From contig CM052357.1 of the NCBI GenBank assembly GCA_028551475.1, positions 6,619,931 to 6,683,930 of the forward strand: a stretch of DNA of 64,000 bases, in the 5' to 3' direction. Of this stretch, positions 35,501-49,600 are shown in pieces (within the stretch, counting starts at the first letter, position 1; the number at the start of each line of letters is the position of its first letter). Both the position numbers and the translations under genes were made by a program. The DNA is from Casuarina equisetifolia (taxonomy: Eukaryota; Streptophyta; Magnoliopsida; Fagales; Casuarinaceae). The notes under the pieces were generated by a model. It saw only the letters and a list, made by a program, of their open reading frames with translations. It did no database searches and was not told the origin of the DNA.

Positions 35501-36200
35501 AAATGGCAATCTGCGTAATTTTTTGTGTGCCTATGAATAGTGCTTGCTGTGCCTAACATCAAGTCTTTTAAGTTCCGGTGCCAAGGTCCAATGATTATCA
35601 GACTGCATGACCATTCTACACAACTAAATCCTAGAACCAACCAATGTGAAGAAATAACCCAAAAGCCCCACAGAAAGGCTGCACTCCTCAAAATCAGAGC
35701 CCCAAAATCCACCTTATAAAACCATAAAGCAGGTGTTATAAAAGTGCCGTCCAGCACACTGTATTTCAATACAAACTAACATTACCCCTTTTGAAGTCTT
35801 TTTTTTTTTTTTTTCCCTAAAAGTCGACTGAAGTTGGAGCTGAAAGAAGCAAAAATATGTAGTCTTTACAGAACACATATCTACAGTGCATCATCATGCA
35901 AGTTTGCAGACTGCTAATATCTGTTCCAAAATTGCAGTAAAATAAAGAAGAATCAGTTTTCATGTTCTTGATGCGGAGGATGGATGTTTTCACCTTTTCT
36001 TCTCCCAACCAAAAAAGCAGTGGTTGTGGCTGAGAAGTAGTGACTATAGATTTGTAATCATTGTGGCCCAAAGGTAAAAAGGCAGCCATTGATTGTTAAC
36101 CTTCTTAGTGCATCCTAAACATATGCGTTTCTTCTACCCATAATCAGATCCAAGTGCAAAAGTTGCAGACCACATTACAGGGATTACAGGCTGCCAACCG
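32502..36200. other. Intergenic DNA
   Basis: Mostly AT-rich with no supported gene. It includes a small exon-like piece (33,529-33,600), short (AAT)n and (GAT)n runs near 34,340-34,372, and a T run near 35,799-35,815. The stretch 35,100-36,100 is less AT-rich and may belong to an unrecognised non-coding transcript, but no frame is convincing. Confidence 0.4.
33529..33600 (+). other. Exon-like short piece, unidentified
   Basis: After a possible splice acceptor (ACCAATGGCAG) the + strand reads WDVKVRLKPDEGPT and then HNWGFHWI before a TGA. It is less AT-rich than its surroundings and looks like protein sequence, but I do not recognise the family and no other exon is visible nearby. Probably a gene fragment. 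Confidence 0.3.
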
Positions 36201-36327
36201 TGGGAGACCATTCCTCTTCTCATTACGCCCCCACCTACTTCACCTCCTCCTCCTGTCAACTTCGTATGGGGTCCAGAGATAAGCAGGTAAGAACCCCAGT
36301 CAAAGGGGCAGTCATGGGGCCCCATGT

Positions 36328-36335
36328 TACGTGGC
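36328..36335 (+). promoter_or_regulatory. ABRE-like element upstream of the GHR1 gene
   Basis: TACGTGGC fits the ABA-responsive element consensus PyACGTGGC and lies about 1.25 kb before the GHR1 start codon. A W-box core (TTGAC, minus strand) lies 25 bp to its left near 36,298-36,305. Both suit a gene acting in ABA and oxidative signalling, but single matches also occur by chance. Confidence 0.35.
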
Positions 36336-37577
36336 ACTGACCTCCACAACTTTCTCCACGCCCACTCGGAGTTCTTTTACTTCCAGAAAAGTGAAAATCT
36401 TAAACTGGATTTGATAAATCCTTTCACGTCCACTAGGAAAGTGAGCCCCGCCATTTTACTTTTGGCGGGTGAATCCCCCCACGGTGGACAGATTATGCAG
36501 AAAATCCCTGAGATTTTCCCGCTTACTTTGTCACTAGCTGACACCAAACCCCTTGAAAGATGAACAGAAGTTGTTGTGTTTTGTATTAAAACTCACCCAA
36601 TGCAAACAAATCCAGGGTTTGTTTAGAGGTTCTTGCTATTTCACATGCTTCTGAAAAGGACCTGTGAAAAAGCGACAAAGGCATTTTCCTTTGAAGGTTT
36701 TGTTGCTACTTGCATTAAAGAAAGATTAGGGCTTTGTACTGTTTCAAGAGCTGAAGGTCTTCTTACCATGCCTCTTATGGCCAAAAATTTCTGGGTCCCT
36801 CTTCTTTAATGCAATCTATTTGTCAGTTTGGTGGAGGTCTATTTCTTCCTTCTTCGTGGGTTCGTTTTTCGTTGCTGTAATCCATGTGGAAGTTGATAAT
36901 ATTAGAGTGTTCAGTACTCAGTGCCCTTTGAGAAAGTGGAAGTGCTCAGTTTGTCGCTCCAAAGATTGAATCTTTGGGAGAGAGAGTGATGAAATCTGCA
37001 TTGTTCATCAACCAGCGACACCGGTGAGAAAATGCTGTATGTATTTTGGTTAGATCCCTGAAAGTGCTCTCTTTGTCCTCCACATTCAGTCATTTGATGG
37101 TTTTGCTCGGGTTACTGTTGCTAAAAAACTGTTCTTGCTAAAGCAGTAACGTTTTTGTGAGTTCTGTTGTTGGAAGACCAGTGCTTTTGTGGCTCTGGTC
37201 TCCAGACGTTTGGTTTTTTCTCAAGCAGAAGTTTTTGGGTTGGTAAATGCACTTGGGGGTTTTGGTTGCTTTGTTTACTCACAGTGCTTGTTTTGCTTGC
37301 TGAAGTGATATTCGCTCGTACCCACGAAGAGATGTTGTTGAATGCTTGTGTTTTATGTAAGAAAATTTGCGACTTGGATAGTTTTGTTTAAGTTTGCTGT
37401 TTCGAGACCTCAAAACATCAATCTCTTCCCTACATTGTGCCGATTTCTCATAATATGGAGCTGTGCTGAGTAGTAGTTGAGCCTGTTTGAATCTGTGCGT
37501 CGTAAGCTGAAAAGCCCTCTCGTATTCTTTCCATTGAGTTTTTCTCTTATTTTGGTGAAGCCATTGGTACGACCACC
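36336..37577 (+). promoter_or_regulatory. Promoter and long leader region of the GHR1 gene
   Basis: No coding exon seen. The stretch from about 36,700 is less AT-rich and may be transcribed leader. I could not place a clear TATA box or transcription start. Confidence 0.35.
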
Positions 37578-40500
37578 ATGAAGCTGATTAGGCTTTTAGT
37601 GGCGTCCCTATTTTTCCTCTCTGCCTTGGGACAGCTTCCTTCGCAGGACATTTTGGCTCTGCTCGAATTCAAGAAGGGTGTCAAGCATGATCCCACTGGT
37701 TATCTCCTTAATTCCTGGAATGAGGAGTCCATTGACTTCAATGGCTGCCCTTCCTCTTGGAATGGCATTGTTTGTAATGGTGGAAACGTTGCTGGGGTTG
37801 TTCTTGATGACTTGGGTCTCTCTGCTGATGCAGACTTGAGTGTGTTTTCGAACCTCACGAAACTTGTTAGACTCTCCATGTCGAACAATTCTATTTCTGG
37901 CAAGATTCCAGACAATATAGCTGATTGGAAAAGCCTGGAGTTTCTGGATCTATCTGATAATCTGTTTTCATCTTCTTTACCACCGGGGATTGGTAACTTG
38001 GCTAGCCTACGGAACCTCTCATTGGCCGGGAACAACTTCTCTGGCCCAATTTCGAATTCCATCTCCGGTCTTGCTGCAATGCAGAATTTGGACTTGAGCC
38101 GCAACTCCTTTTCTGGTCCACTGCCAACCTCATTGATGAAGCTGACTAACCTGGTATCTCTAAATCTTTCTTTAAATCGCTTTACCAAGGGAATCCCTAA
38201 AGGTTTTGAGCTGAATTCTGGTCTTGTGGTGCTTGACTTGCATGGAAATATGCTTGAGGGTCAGTTGGACTTGGAATTTTTGCTCCTATCAAATGCCACT
38301 CATGTTGATTTTAGTGGAAACATGCTAACCAGTTCGGGTTCACAGCCACAAAAATTTCTACCACAGATATCTGATTCTATCAAGTATTTGAACCTTAGCC
38401 ACAACCGGCTCACAGGATCGCTGGTGAGTGAAGCAGAGCTCCAGGTCTTTGAAAACTTGAAGGTGTTGGATCTGAGCTACAATCAACTGTCTGGGGAGTT
38501 GCCTGGATTTAATTTTGTTTATGACCTGCAAGTTCTCAAGCTCAGCCATAACAGCTTCTCTGGGTTCATTCCGAATGGTCTATTGAAAGGAGATTCTTTG
38601 GTATTAGCTGAGCTGGATTTGAGTGCCAACAACCTGTCAGGTACTTCGAACAAGCTCCCTTTGGTTTTCCACGAAAGAGTGGAAATTTATAGATATAATG
38701 TTCACTTCAACTAGTTGATGCCTGCACTACCACTTTGCATAGTATATACTTGTCTCACATGCGTGTTCATCTTTCAGGGCCCATAAGTACGATCACTTCA
38801 ACGACTCTGAACATTCTTAATCTCTCCTCGAATGGGCTCACAGGAGAGCTTCCTTTGCTGACTGGGAGCTGTGCTGTGCTTGATCTATCAAACAACAAAT
38901 TTAAAGGAAATTTAAGCAGGATGGTAAAATGGGGGAACATTGAATTCCTTGATCTTAGTCAGAATCATTTGACCGGCCCAATCCCTGAGGTAACCCCGCA
39001 ATTTTTGCGTCTAAATTATCTCAACCTTTCTCATAACTCTCTTAGAAGCTCTCTGCCAACTGTTATCACTCAGTATCCAAAGCTTAGGGTTCTTGATCTC
39101 AGCTCCAACCTGCTAAGTGGACATCTTCTTGCTGATCTGTTAATAATATCAACTTTGCAAGAACTTCATCTTGAAAATAATTTACTGACTGGCGATGCTA
39201 AGTTTACCCCTCCTTCCTCTGGTGAGCACAATCTCCTGATTGTTGATCTTTCTCACAATCAATTTAGTGGCTACTTTCCTGATCAATTCGGGTCATTAAC
39301 TGGACTTCAGGTTCTCAATATTGCTGGGAATAACTTTTCAGGCTCTCTGCCAACTTCCATGGCTGACATGAGCTCATTAAGCTCATTGGATATATCTCAG
39401 AATCACTTTACAGGTTCTGTACCTGACAATTTGCCCAACAGCCTCGAAAGCTTTAATGCTTCATATAATGATCTTTCGGGAGTTGTCCCTGAAAATCTGA
39501 GAAAGTTCCCCAGGTCCTCTTTCTACCCGGGAAATTCTAGGCTAAGTCTTGCCACTGGTCCTTCTGGAGCAAGTAATACTCCATCAGAAAACCACAGTAG
39601 GAAACCAATGAACACTTTTGTCAAAGTGATAATTATTGTCGCATGTGTGGTTGCTGTGGTTATTCTTATCCTGCTTGCTATCTTTGTACATTACATTCGT
39701 ATGTCAAAGAAAATTCCACCAGAAAGCACTGTACATAAAGACATCCGCAGACGACCTCCAGCAAATCCCACTGTTGTTAGTGGAACAGGTGGTGGTGGTG
39801 GTGCTATGGTTGTTTCTGCTGAGGATCTTGTGGCTTCAAGGAAAGGATCGTCATCTGAGATAATTAGTTCTGATGAGAAGGTGACAGCTATTACTGGCTT
39901 CTCCCCATCAAAAACTAGCCATTTCTCATGGTCACCAGAATCTGGAGATTCCTTCACTGCTGAACACTTTGCAAGACTAGATGTGAGGTCCCCTGATCGG
40001 TTAGTCGGTGAGCTGCATTTTCTTGATGATACCATCGCGCTGACACCTGAGGAGCTATCTAAGGCCCCAGCTGAAGTATTGGGAAGAAGCAGCCATGGGA
40101 CTTCTTACAGGGCAACACTGGATAATGGGCTTTTTCTGACTGTAAAGTGGTTACGGGAAGGGGTAGCAAAACAGAGAAAAGAGTTTGCTAAGGAGGCTAA
40201 GAAATTTGCAAACATCAGGCACCCCAATGTGGTGGGTTTGAGAGGTTACTATTGGGGGCCCACACAGCATGAGAAGCTCATTCTTTCAGACTATATCTCA
40301 CATGGAAGTCTTGCAAGCTTCCTATATGGTAACACTTTTTTCCTTCACTGTGCTTTGATTATACCTTTGACTATATTTGGATGTCAATGCAAAATTTTTT
40401 TTTTTAAAATGATTATGAAGATGGTGCTTACAAATGCCTATTCTGCATTCCATCTCCGGTCATGGCGTTTGGCATTCACACCATATCGGTTGATATTGAA

Positions 40501-42009
40501 CCTGATGAGTCCGACTATGCATGTCTTGTCATTTGATTCCACGATCTGCTGAAAGAAATGAAGGTTATATTATCAGAAAATTTATCCTGCTTGTGAATTG
40601 AAGGTTAGGCTAGAAGCAGAATAAAAGGGGAGATCATCTTTGGAAAATGTTCTGTTTGCATCAGCTTTTCACATCTGAAAATTTCTGTTGGCAATTCAAA
40701 TTATCTCATGTTATCTGCCATGGATGTGGGCCAATTTTTTGTAATGTACATCGATCATATGGTAGTGGCATGTTTTTCTGCATCTTTTGTGCCCAATCTC
40801 ATTCATGATGTGCCAAATAGCAGTGTAGAACAAAACCGGTAGATAGCTTGACACTTGCAAGAACAAGTAGATTCTCATGCCATGTTCGGTTCCACGTAAA
40901 TTACTTGGCTGATTTAGCCTTCTAATTGGTTGTATGTGAAAGGACCTAAACATCATTGTTTTAGTTATGACATTCATGGAAGATCCGAATAGGATAAACA
41001 CTATCAACACTTGCAATGAATTGGAAAGTCATCTGATTAAATTCTTGTTTAAGCATAGACCAAAACTTCTAAATCCTTTAGCACTCTGATCATCTTTTTC
41101 AGTCATAGCTCAAAAGAATCATTCTTCTGGTACTTTGATGTCATTGATTGTATTAGCGGTAAAGAATTGATAAAATGTTCAGCATGTTTCTGTATTGCTG
41201 ATCACCTGAATACACCATATAACTGGTAACCAAGATAACCTGAATCCTTAGTAAGTTTCAGGATTGAAACAAGAGTATCTGATGTGGCAGCCTCATGTAA
41301 GCCAATCTTTTTACAAGTTTCTGCAAAAGTTGCAAGCTTTTTCCCCTGATTTCTTTAATAGGATCTTTGATTTCTAATTTGCTTCTCAGTTTGTAAATCA
41401 TAATTTCTGATACATTCCATTTCAGATCGACCAGGAAGAAGAGGCCCTCCATTGACCTGGGCCCAAAGGCTGAAAATAGCCGTTGATGTTGCTCGTGGCC
41501 TGAACTATCTCCATTTTGATCGTGCTGTACCCCATGGTAACCTTAAAGCAACAAATGTTCTGTTAGATGGGCCTGATCTGAATGCACGCGTTGCTGATTA
41601 CTGTCTCCATCGCCTCATGACCCAAGCTGGCACCATCGAACAGATTCTTGATTCTGGGGTCTTGGGTTATCGGGCCCCAGAATTGGCTGCTTCCAAAAAA
41701 CCAATACCTTCCTTCAAGTCTGATGTTTATGCATTCGGAGTGATTCTACTGGAACTTTTAACAGGAAGGTGCGCTGGTGATGTTATTTCTGGTGGAGAGA
41801 GAGGGGTTGATTTGACTGATTGGGTGCGGTTGAGGGTGGCTGATGGTCATGGCTCAGAGTGTTATGACCCTGTACTGATGGCAGAAATAGGGAATCCGGC
41901 CACCGAGAAGGGAACAAAGGAGGTCCTTGGAATAGCCTTAAGATGTCTACGATCAGTTTCTGAGAGGCCAGGTATCAAGAGCATATATGAAGATCTTTCA
42001 TCTATTTAG
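37578..42009 (+). CDS. GHR1: LRR receptor-like pseudokinase, GHR1 type
   Basis: In Arabidopsis, GHR1 acts in guard cells in ABA and hydrogen peroxide signalling upstream of the SLAC1 anion channel. Exons 37,578-38,640, 38,778-40,328 and 41,426-42,009 join in phase and give about 1,065 residues. The signal peptide is about 1-19 (LLVASLFFLSALGQ). The N-cap reads LPSQDILALLEFKKG, followed by about 20 LRRs with a split pattern, a juxtamembrane region, one membrane helix near 635-660 (VIIIVACVVAVVILILLAIF), a Ser/Gly-rich linker with VVSAEDLVASRKGSS, and a kinase-like domain from about 785. Catalytic residues are altered: HGN in place of HRD (near 908) and DYC in place of DFG (near 929). This marks a pseudokinase, in line with published views of GHR1. 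The VKWL lysine is kept. The whole sequence closely follows Arabidopsis GHR1 as I remember it. Undamaged. Confidence 0.95.
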
Positions 42010-43610
42010 TTTGGAGTTGAATCCAATTTGTAAGAGCTTGAAATTTTCCGGGGATGTAATGTTCTCAAAGGCGTCCCTTTCTGAATCTTGGTTGTAGCCT
42101 TTTTGCATATGCAGCTAATCATATCGCCATTGTTATGAAATCATAGCAAACTTCAATCAGAAAGTTTAACCTTTGCCACCATGATGAGCATTGAGCTTTG
42201 CTTTGCCATATGGGTTTCCCATTGGTAATGCAACTGAGGATTGGCTCGATCATTGACTGTTGTCCTGTTTCCACCATATCCTTCCATGAATCTTGCAGGA
42301 CCATTTGTGTAGCTTCTGGAAATCACATCCAATCTAAGAACCATCTTATTGAAGTGAGATTCTCAAATGCTTGAAAGATTAATTTGCCTGCAATTGTGGT
42401 TGTTTATTAGCAGCTGAAAGACTAGTTTTGGTATGGTACCCACAAAGATCAAACGAGCCACATCTTGCAAATAGAGTACAAGTTAGAAAGTTAAGATTAT
42501 TTGGAAATATTAATGGAATTAAACAAGTATCACTAATTAGGAGTAAAGATTTCCATTTATTACTAATAAGCACTTTAATCTCTTAATTGCATTCAATTTA
42601 TTTTTCACAGCCTGATCTTCATTTATTTCCTTTTTGACTAAATCATAGATTACAAACGCAAGTTGTATCTAGAGTTCATGCATTTGAACCTCCATATATT
42701 ATATTATTGTTGTTGTTCTTGACTTAAATTCTAAGTAAAATTTACCAATTGAAGTTACAAACAATATTACACCTTTCTACATGGTGTAACGTGCACGAAT
42801 ATGAAAGAGAAAAAGAGAAAAGAACAAAGTCATTAAAGCAAAGAGATTCTTATATCTCTTTATTTTCTTTATTGCAAGAGGGAGTTAGACTATGTCATGG
42901 GTTTTGTTTCATTTTTTTATCATCTTAATAAATCTCTATAGAAAAGGACAAAAAATTTTCATATACATATTATTTTCTTGGTAGCTTTGCTATCCAAATA
43001 AAAAAAATTATAAAAGATAATCTTATACAACATTTTGACAACGATAAGTTTATTCAAGAAATTTATAAAAAAAAATAGATTTTTTTTTATATAGAAAAGG
43101 TCTGAAAAAACAAAAAAACTTATATATTTAACGTGTCTAAAATTTAAAGATATCATATTTAATCTAGTATAATGTTTATAAATTTTACTATAAACGGAGA
43201 AATTAAATCCATCCAAGATATCATAATTGGTATCAAGTCACTTTTGGGATTTCTTTTAAGTAAATCAACCGACAAGAACAGCAAAACCTGCACTATCTGT
43301 CGATATTTCTTCTGAACCTCTTCTTTCCTGTTCTTGTTCTTGTCTTCTCATTTTATTTCGTATTCACCCTCCAAAGAGAAAACTCGCGGAACGTTTCGGT
43401 TTGCAGGTGTGACATGGAGTTGGATGCATGGATTGTACGGAATCTCTTGGAAGAGAAAAAGACAGAAAGCACGTGGAACATCGAGCTGTGGATATTGCTC
43501 AAGAAAACAAAACGAGATATTATTTTCTCGTTTGTCGTCTTCCACTGAAATGTACTCCTAATAGCCTGAGAATTAAGGTTTTTATTCTGCACGTAGACAA
43601 CGAGATAACT
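42010..43610. other. GHR1 3' region, intergenic DNA and HIBADH promoter
   Basis: The GHR1 3' untranslated region probably covers the first 200-350 bp. The middle (42,580-43,240) is very AT-rich. A pyrimidine-rich stretch at 43,300-43,350 (TTCTTTCCTGTTCTTGTTCT) precedes the dehydrogenase start and may mark its core promoter and leader. Confidence 0.45.
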
Positions 43611-46600
43611 ATGGCGATTTGCAAAGCGAGAGCACTAATTTCTTTCTCCATCTTCAAGTCTGCTATTATATCTTCTCCCTTTAATTCATCCCTCACGCGC
43701 AGTTTTTCCTCGTCGCAGTTTGAGGTGGGTTTTTCTTCTTCTTCCTCTTCTCGGCTACTGGAGCTTTAATGTAGCCTCATCATTTTTGGGTCCTTTGAGC
43801 TCCTAGATACAGATAATCAATCTCTAATATGCTGAGTCTCGATTGAGTGTGTGAGAAAGTTGATGGGCTGGTTTTCGTTTTGTTCGCTTTTCTATGATTG
43901 AGGAATGATGAGCTAGTTTCTTCTTTCTAGATACATAATCAGTGTCTTTAGTTTAACTAGGGAATTACAACTCTGCCAAACTGTTGATAGATTCGGACAT
44001 CGAGTCTCTGGTAATTGTAAATTTGTCTAAGACATTATCTTATGTATTGCTAACATAGACTTGAGGCTTGGAATTCCCTGTTCAAGGCAGCTTAAAGAAT
44101 CTTGAAAAGATTGATGCTTTATACTATGGCCTTCTGGGGTAATTCACAAACTCTGAAAGATTTACAATAATCTCAGTTGTATCCGTCGATTGGGTACTTG
44201 AATTTGGACTGGCTGTTTTCTGGTCTTGCTTTTCTGATATCAGACCAATTTTGAGCCACTCTATATATTGCTTCATCGGTTTTTAGACCCAGTTAAATCC
44301 GTGGCATTTGTCCTTGATGCGACTTTTAGATTTTGATGCAATCATGCAAAGTTACTTGAAGTTTTCTTAAACCATTGATTTCTTTCAGAGTGTTGGATTC
44401 ATAGGGCTTGGAAATATGGGCTCCAGAATGGTGAATAACCTAATCAAGGCTGGATACAGAGTAGCTGTTCATGACATGTAATGTATCTGAGCCTTTTCTT
44501 TTCCTGAAGTTCAAATATTTTTTTCTTCGAACTTGATTGAATTTTTAATTAATTTTTAATAATTCAATTTTTTTAATGTTTGGAGATTAGAAATATTCAA
44601 GTCAGTGCAGACTTCAAAATTGGCTGCACGTATGTGGAGGGCAGCGAACATTTAATTCATTGCAGTGAAGCCCTTTCAAGTGCTCCATTAGTTATATTAG
44701 GATGTTCTGCTCATATAATGTTAATTGATGTAGAAAATATTCTTGTTTTTCAGAAACTGTAATGTCTTGAAGAAGTTTTCAGATATGGGTGTTCTGACAA
44801 AAGAAACACCTTTTGAACTAGCAGAAGAAAGTGACGTTGTGATTACAATGTTGCCTTCTTCATCTCATGTGAGTTCTAAACTTTTGTAGTTCCATCCACT
44901 CTCTTTCTTCTTACATAGAACCTCTGTTTCCATTGTTAGTACAGGTTAGTACCATAATTTCCATGTTGTCGTAACTCATCAAAGTTAGAACTCTTCTCCA
45001 ATATGTTTACCATCACCTTCGTTGGACATTAATGTGAACTTTTTGTCAACTAATGAAATTGTTACAGATTGCTTTCATACGGTCTAATTAAGTTCCCTTT
45101 CCATTTAGAGGTTATTAGTTTTCCACAATTGTTAGTTAACGTGAATTAGCATTCTCATAGTCATTACTTTTATCTAACTTGAACTTCACATACTCTAGTT
45201 TAGTTTGGCTCATCCTCAATCCCTTAAATTTGGGAATGTATGTCCAATGTTCTAATTTAGAGTATATCGTTGCTTTTGTTTCCTAAACTTACTCGCACTT
45301 CTGGCTAACTTGAGGCAATGGGGAACTCTTTTTATATATGCTGTCATAATTGTATCCTCAAAAGTTTAGAATTCTGAGGTCTACTTATGATCTCTGGGAA
45401 AAGTATATTGTGACTTCAAATCTGCCAATATACTGATTTGACAGTCCCATCTCGTCAAAACATACTGATGTATATGTTCATGGTGGAGACCCTGTAACAT
45501 GCTTTGCTGACGCTGCCTTTTTTTGAACTTTTATATTTTGTTTTTTGACTTTTCCAGTTGTCCATATTTGAGACCTGTCACAAGCTTTGCCAACACTTCT
45601 TATCTTTCATTTCCTTCTTCCTTTGACTTGTTCCAACTGTCTTAAAAGATCTTTAATCCATAAAGAGTTAAATGATCTTCGAATTTGATGAGATTAATGT
45701 TATTTTGTTTCTAATCTTTCCGTTCAATAATATGATGAGCTCTGGTTCCAGAGAAGTAAAACCATATTTTGCATTAGACATTGCAAGGACATGCTAAAGT
45801 TTCGGTCATACTTATTCAGATAATTTGACTCTTTTGAAATTAGCTATTTCTTAATAGTTGCCCCTGAATTCAGTGGGCAACATAATGCTTCATTTCTGCC
45901 TCTCAGCTTCAGTACAAATCTATCTATTTGCATTAGTATTGTGGTTGAATATGTAATTGGAAAAAGAAAATAATTCCATGAATCAAGGATATATCTATAA
46001 AAGTATCATTGTAATCACTATATGCCTTCCTTTGCATTTTAGTCGCTTAGTTTTGAGGATGTCCATTTTTTCTTGGTTTTCTACTTGCGAAATCAACCTG
46101 ATGAGCAATTTTATTTCTGTCATTCACATGTATGTAAATGATGACTATTTGGCTTTTTTTTTTAAAAGAAAAAAGAAAGAGAATATGTTTCTTATAGAAT
46201 ATTATCATAATTCTGTATTACAGAAGGTACATATAGGAGGTGATATGTCTCCAAAGAATAAAGTACTGATTCCATAATTTTTCGTTCTGAAGTACCAATC
46301 AGCTTCACTTCACACTTTCTAGTGTAACTTCTAAAAAGTCATTTTTGAATTAGATAAGTGGATGATTTATAAATCAATTCTCCAAACGTATTATAGAAAG
46401 TTTGCGTATTATTTAGAGGGTTCATACTACAAATATCAAGTGATTGAAATGACCAATTTGGTTAACTTATAACAGTGACAATACATTTTCTTTAGTGCTG
46501 TTCTGCTCACTACTTGAGCACCAAGCCAAGTTTTTATAGGTTGAATTTAAGTTGAGGAGGGTGTAGTACAGCTATGAATTTGTTTCTTAAATTCTTATAT

Positions 46601-49600
46601 AATGCTTGTTACTTCAGACATTTTTTGTTGTCAATAACTGTGTAGAGATATCAGAATAAAGTTCCTTCCTTTTTTTTCCACTTGGTATTGATGCCAGAAT
46701 CAATTATGCTGATAAAATCTATGTAGGTGTTTGATGTATATACTGGACCAAATGGTGTGCTTCGAGGTGGAAATCTCCTAAGACCATGGTTATTAATAGA
46801 TTCCTCTACTGTTGATCCACAAACGCCAAGAAAGCTCTCTGAGACTCTATCTAAATATATTTTAAAGGAAAAGAAAGGTAAAACTTGTTAATTAGAAAAG
46901 TGAGCAGACTATGCTTTAACTCCATTTGCTAGCTAATTGTTGCCATACTCAGTAGCCATTATACATGCTATTTTCCTTGTTTTTTTTTTGCTCTTAAAAA
47001 AAATGATTTTAGCCACTCCTGAACTCCTTGTCCTGTCTATGTGTGCAGATGCTGGCTTTATTGTAGTGTATCCACAAACTAGGGATGTAGATCTCTGTTT
47101 ATTACATATTTTTACTGTCTCTCTTTCTCACATACACATCTTGATTCAAGATTCGTGCACAGGAGCAACAAGCCCAATGGGAACCAAAGAAGGCAGGTTA
47201 CTCCATTGGGCAGAAGATGATCAAAAAAGTGAAGGCCCGTGAAATAATCATCAAAAGAATTATAACAGAAGAATTACATGATTAAAGAGTTAACAAACAC
47301 ACTCAGAGAAGATCTAATACTTTAGTGCTGTCCCATTAAAGGGCCAAGGTCTTAGAATGTCACATGCTACTAAGCTGACAACAAAAATACAGACTGACTC
47401 AGCTAGTAAGCTAATACGATGTAAGCTAGATTATGAATTGATGAGATATTTTAAAATTCATCTAAGAGGGTACTAAGCTTTGTCTACTAGAAAGGTAAAG
47501 ATATAAATAATCAGTCAATTCATGATGAAAATTGAGAAAATACAGACTCTAATCAACTATCACTCCACGTGAGTAGTCAACTGTCCTTTACCCCTGCATT
47601 CACCTTTATGCACCATAAATCTAGCCTCACCTCAAAAGTTTGGATTGCCTAGCAGGTAATCAGATGTTATTGGATCATTCTTATCTTAAACATTAGGAAT
47701 TGTCTTCTGACTACATTTCTTGGTCTTGACTTCATCTTAAACAACTACTTTCTGTGTAACTTGCTCTTTCATTGAATATGAACTAGATATTTTTGGGTCT
47801 CTTTTCTCTTTGAAATTGTTTTATATTTGCATTCATATGGGCGAATTGTGGAACTTGATACATTACCTCACAATTCTTATCTTTAGATATGTTGACTAAC
47901 CTTTTTCTCTCTTTACTTATGAACTGAAAGGTTGTATTACTTGTAGATAATTGGGAGAACCCTGTCATGTTGGATGCTCCTGTATCTGGAGGTGTTCTTG
48001 CTGCAGAAGCTGGGTCACTCACTTTCATGGTATGTCTTCACTTCCAAACTTTCCGAGCCAAGAGATTAAATACATTCTTATTTTATTGAGGTCTTAGAAT
48101 GGAAAGAATGACACAACACTCAGTGGGAATACTTTATACACCAGTTTTTTTTTTATCTGCATAATTGAGCTGGGTATGTGGCTGGATGATGGGCAACAAT
48201 ACTTTATAGTGGGCATTGCAGGGTTTGATCTATTCAATGTTTTTATGGAGTATGTGATGAATGAATGCTGTTTCAAATAATGTTAACCATGACGTTAGGC
48301 CTTGTTTCCAATTTTGGCCATATGGTCACCAATACTGTTATGTACCGTATTCATTGTTTCTTTGTTGTTCTATGAAAGTATCCATGTCAGGGGTTAATGT
48401 TGATGGGATTAGCACGATAGGAAAAGCAAAAACCTTGGTATAGAAGTACCATATTGCATTTTATACTGCACTAACTACAATTGAGATGGTTATAGCTTCC
48501 TGTTTTCTCAGCTTCTTCAGTGACTTTTTATTAGTTGGAAAAGAATAGCTGCTTAGGGTCCATACCTTCCACTTGTACTCTACTTGCTTGAAGTTGGATT
48601 GAAAATATCAGAATTGACCTTCTGAGAAACACCTCTCCTTTACCAATTTAGCAACCTGCTATTTGCTTAATTTCAAAAGTGACATCTCCATAAATGTTAA
48701 CCAAGTAGGTAGCTTCAACATTCTAACAGAAGCCAACTTCTTTTAGGCCTTGAACATTAAGAATTGTGCTTTTTGAACTGTCTTATGTTACTAAATTTGC
48801 AAATCAAGTGGAGTTTCCTGATATAGATTTTAACTATTATCTATCTTATAACAGCCTTTTCCCCATAGATGTAAACTGGTTATGCTGTTGTTTTACATTT
48901 TTCTCAGTTTTTTGTTTGTTTATCAGAATTGTAGTTAGTTATTATTGTCACGTTTTTTGTGTAAACAAGGGGATTATGGTCAAGACAAGTGTTGGGTACT
49001 GGAGGTTGAAGAGACTGTCTTAAGTTGATGCACCAAGGTCTTGTACCCTGATAATGATCAACTTATGCACCAAGGCTAGCTTTTTCTCCAGGTTGGTGGA
49101 TCTGAGGAAGCCTATTATGCTGCAAAAGCCTTATTCCTTTCAATGGGCAAAAACATAATATACTGTGGAAAAACAGGAAATGGTTCTGTAAGTTCTCATA
49201 CATACTTGATGATATAATTCTCTAGCTTTATTTTCCATGTGCTTTTGATTGAGTATTAAATATGTCTTAATGATGTAAGAAAATATTTTATACTCAAGTA
49301 TGCACTGTCAAGGTTATTTGTTGTATTTACAAGATCGGTCCTGCTTTGCTTGTCATACTCTTGACTTGGAATAAGAAAGAAGTACACATATGACCATGTT
49401 CAGATATTCTGAAGGATTATATATATTAAAGGAATGAAGTTTTCACAAACTATGCTGCTTCGCTTATTTAATGATCACAAATTAAGTTTTTATTTTTTCT
49501 GCTGTGCTTTGTGTTTTTATCTTTCTAAGCATGATTGGAAGTTCAAACGTTCCTATGTTGAAATTTAAATATAAGTGTCCCAAATAGTAGAAATTCGTAA

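Noticed and set aside
35124-36563. Several 60-90 codon open frames on both strands before GHR1
   Set aside because: No domain, no consistent strand or splice signals; could be leader or non-coding transcript at most.
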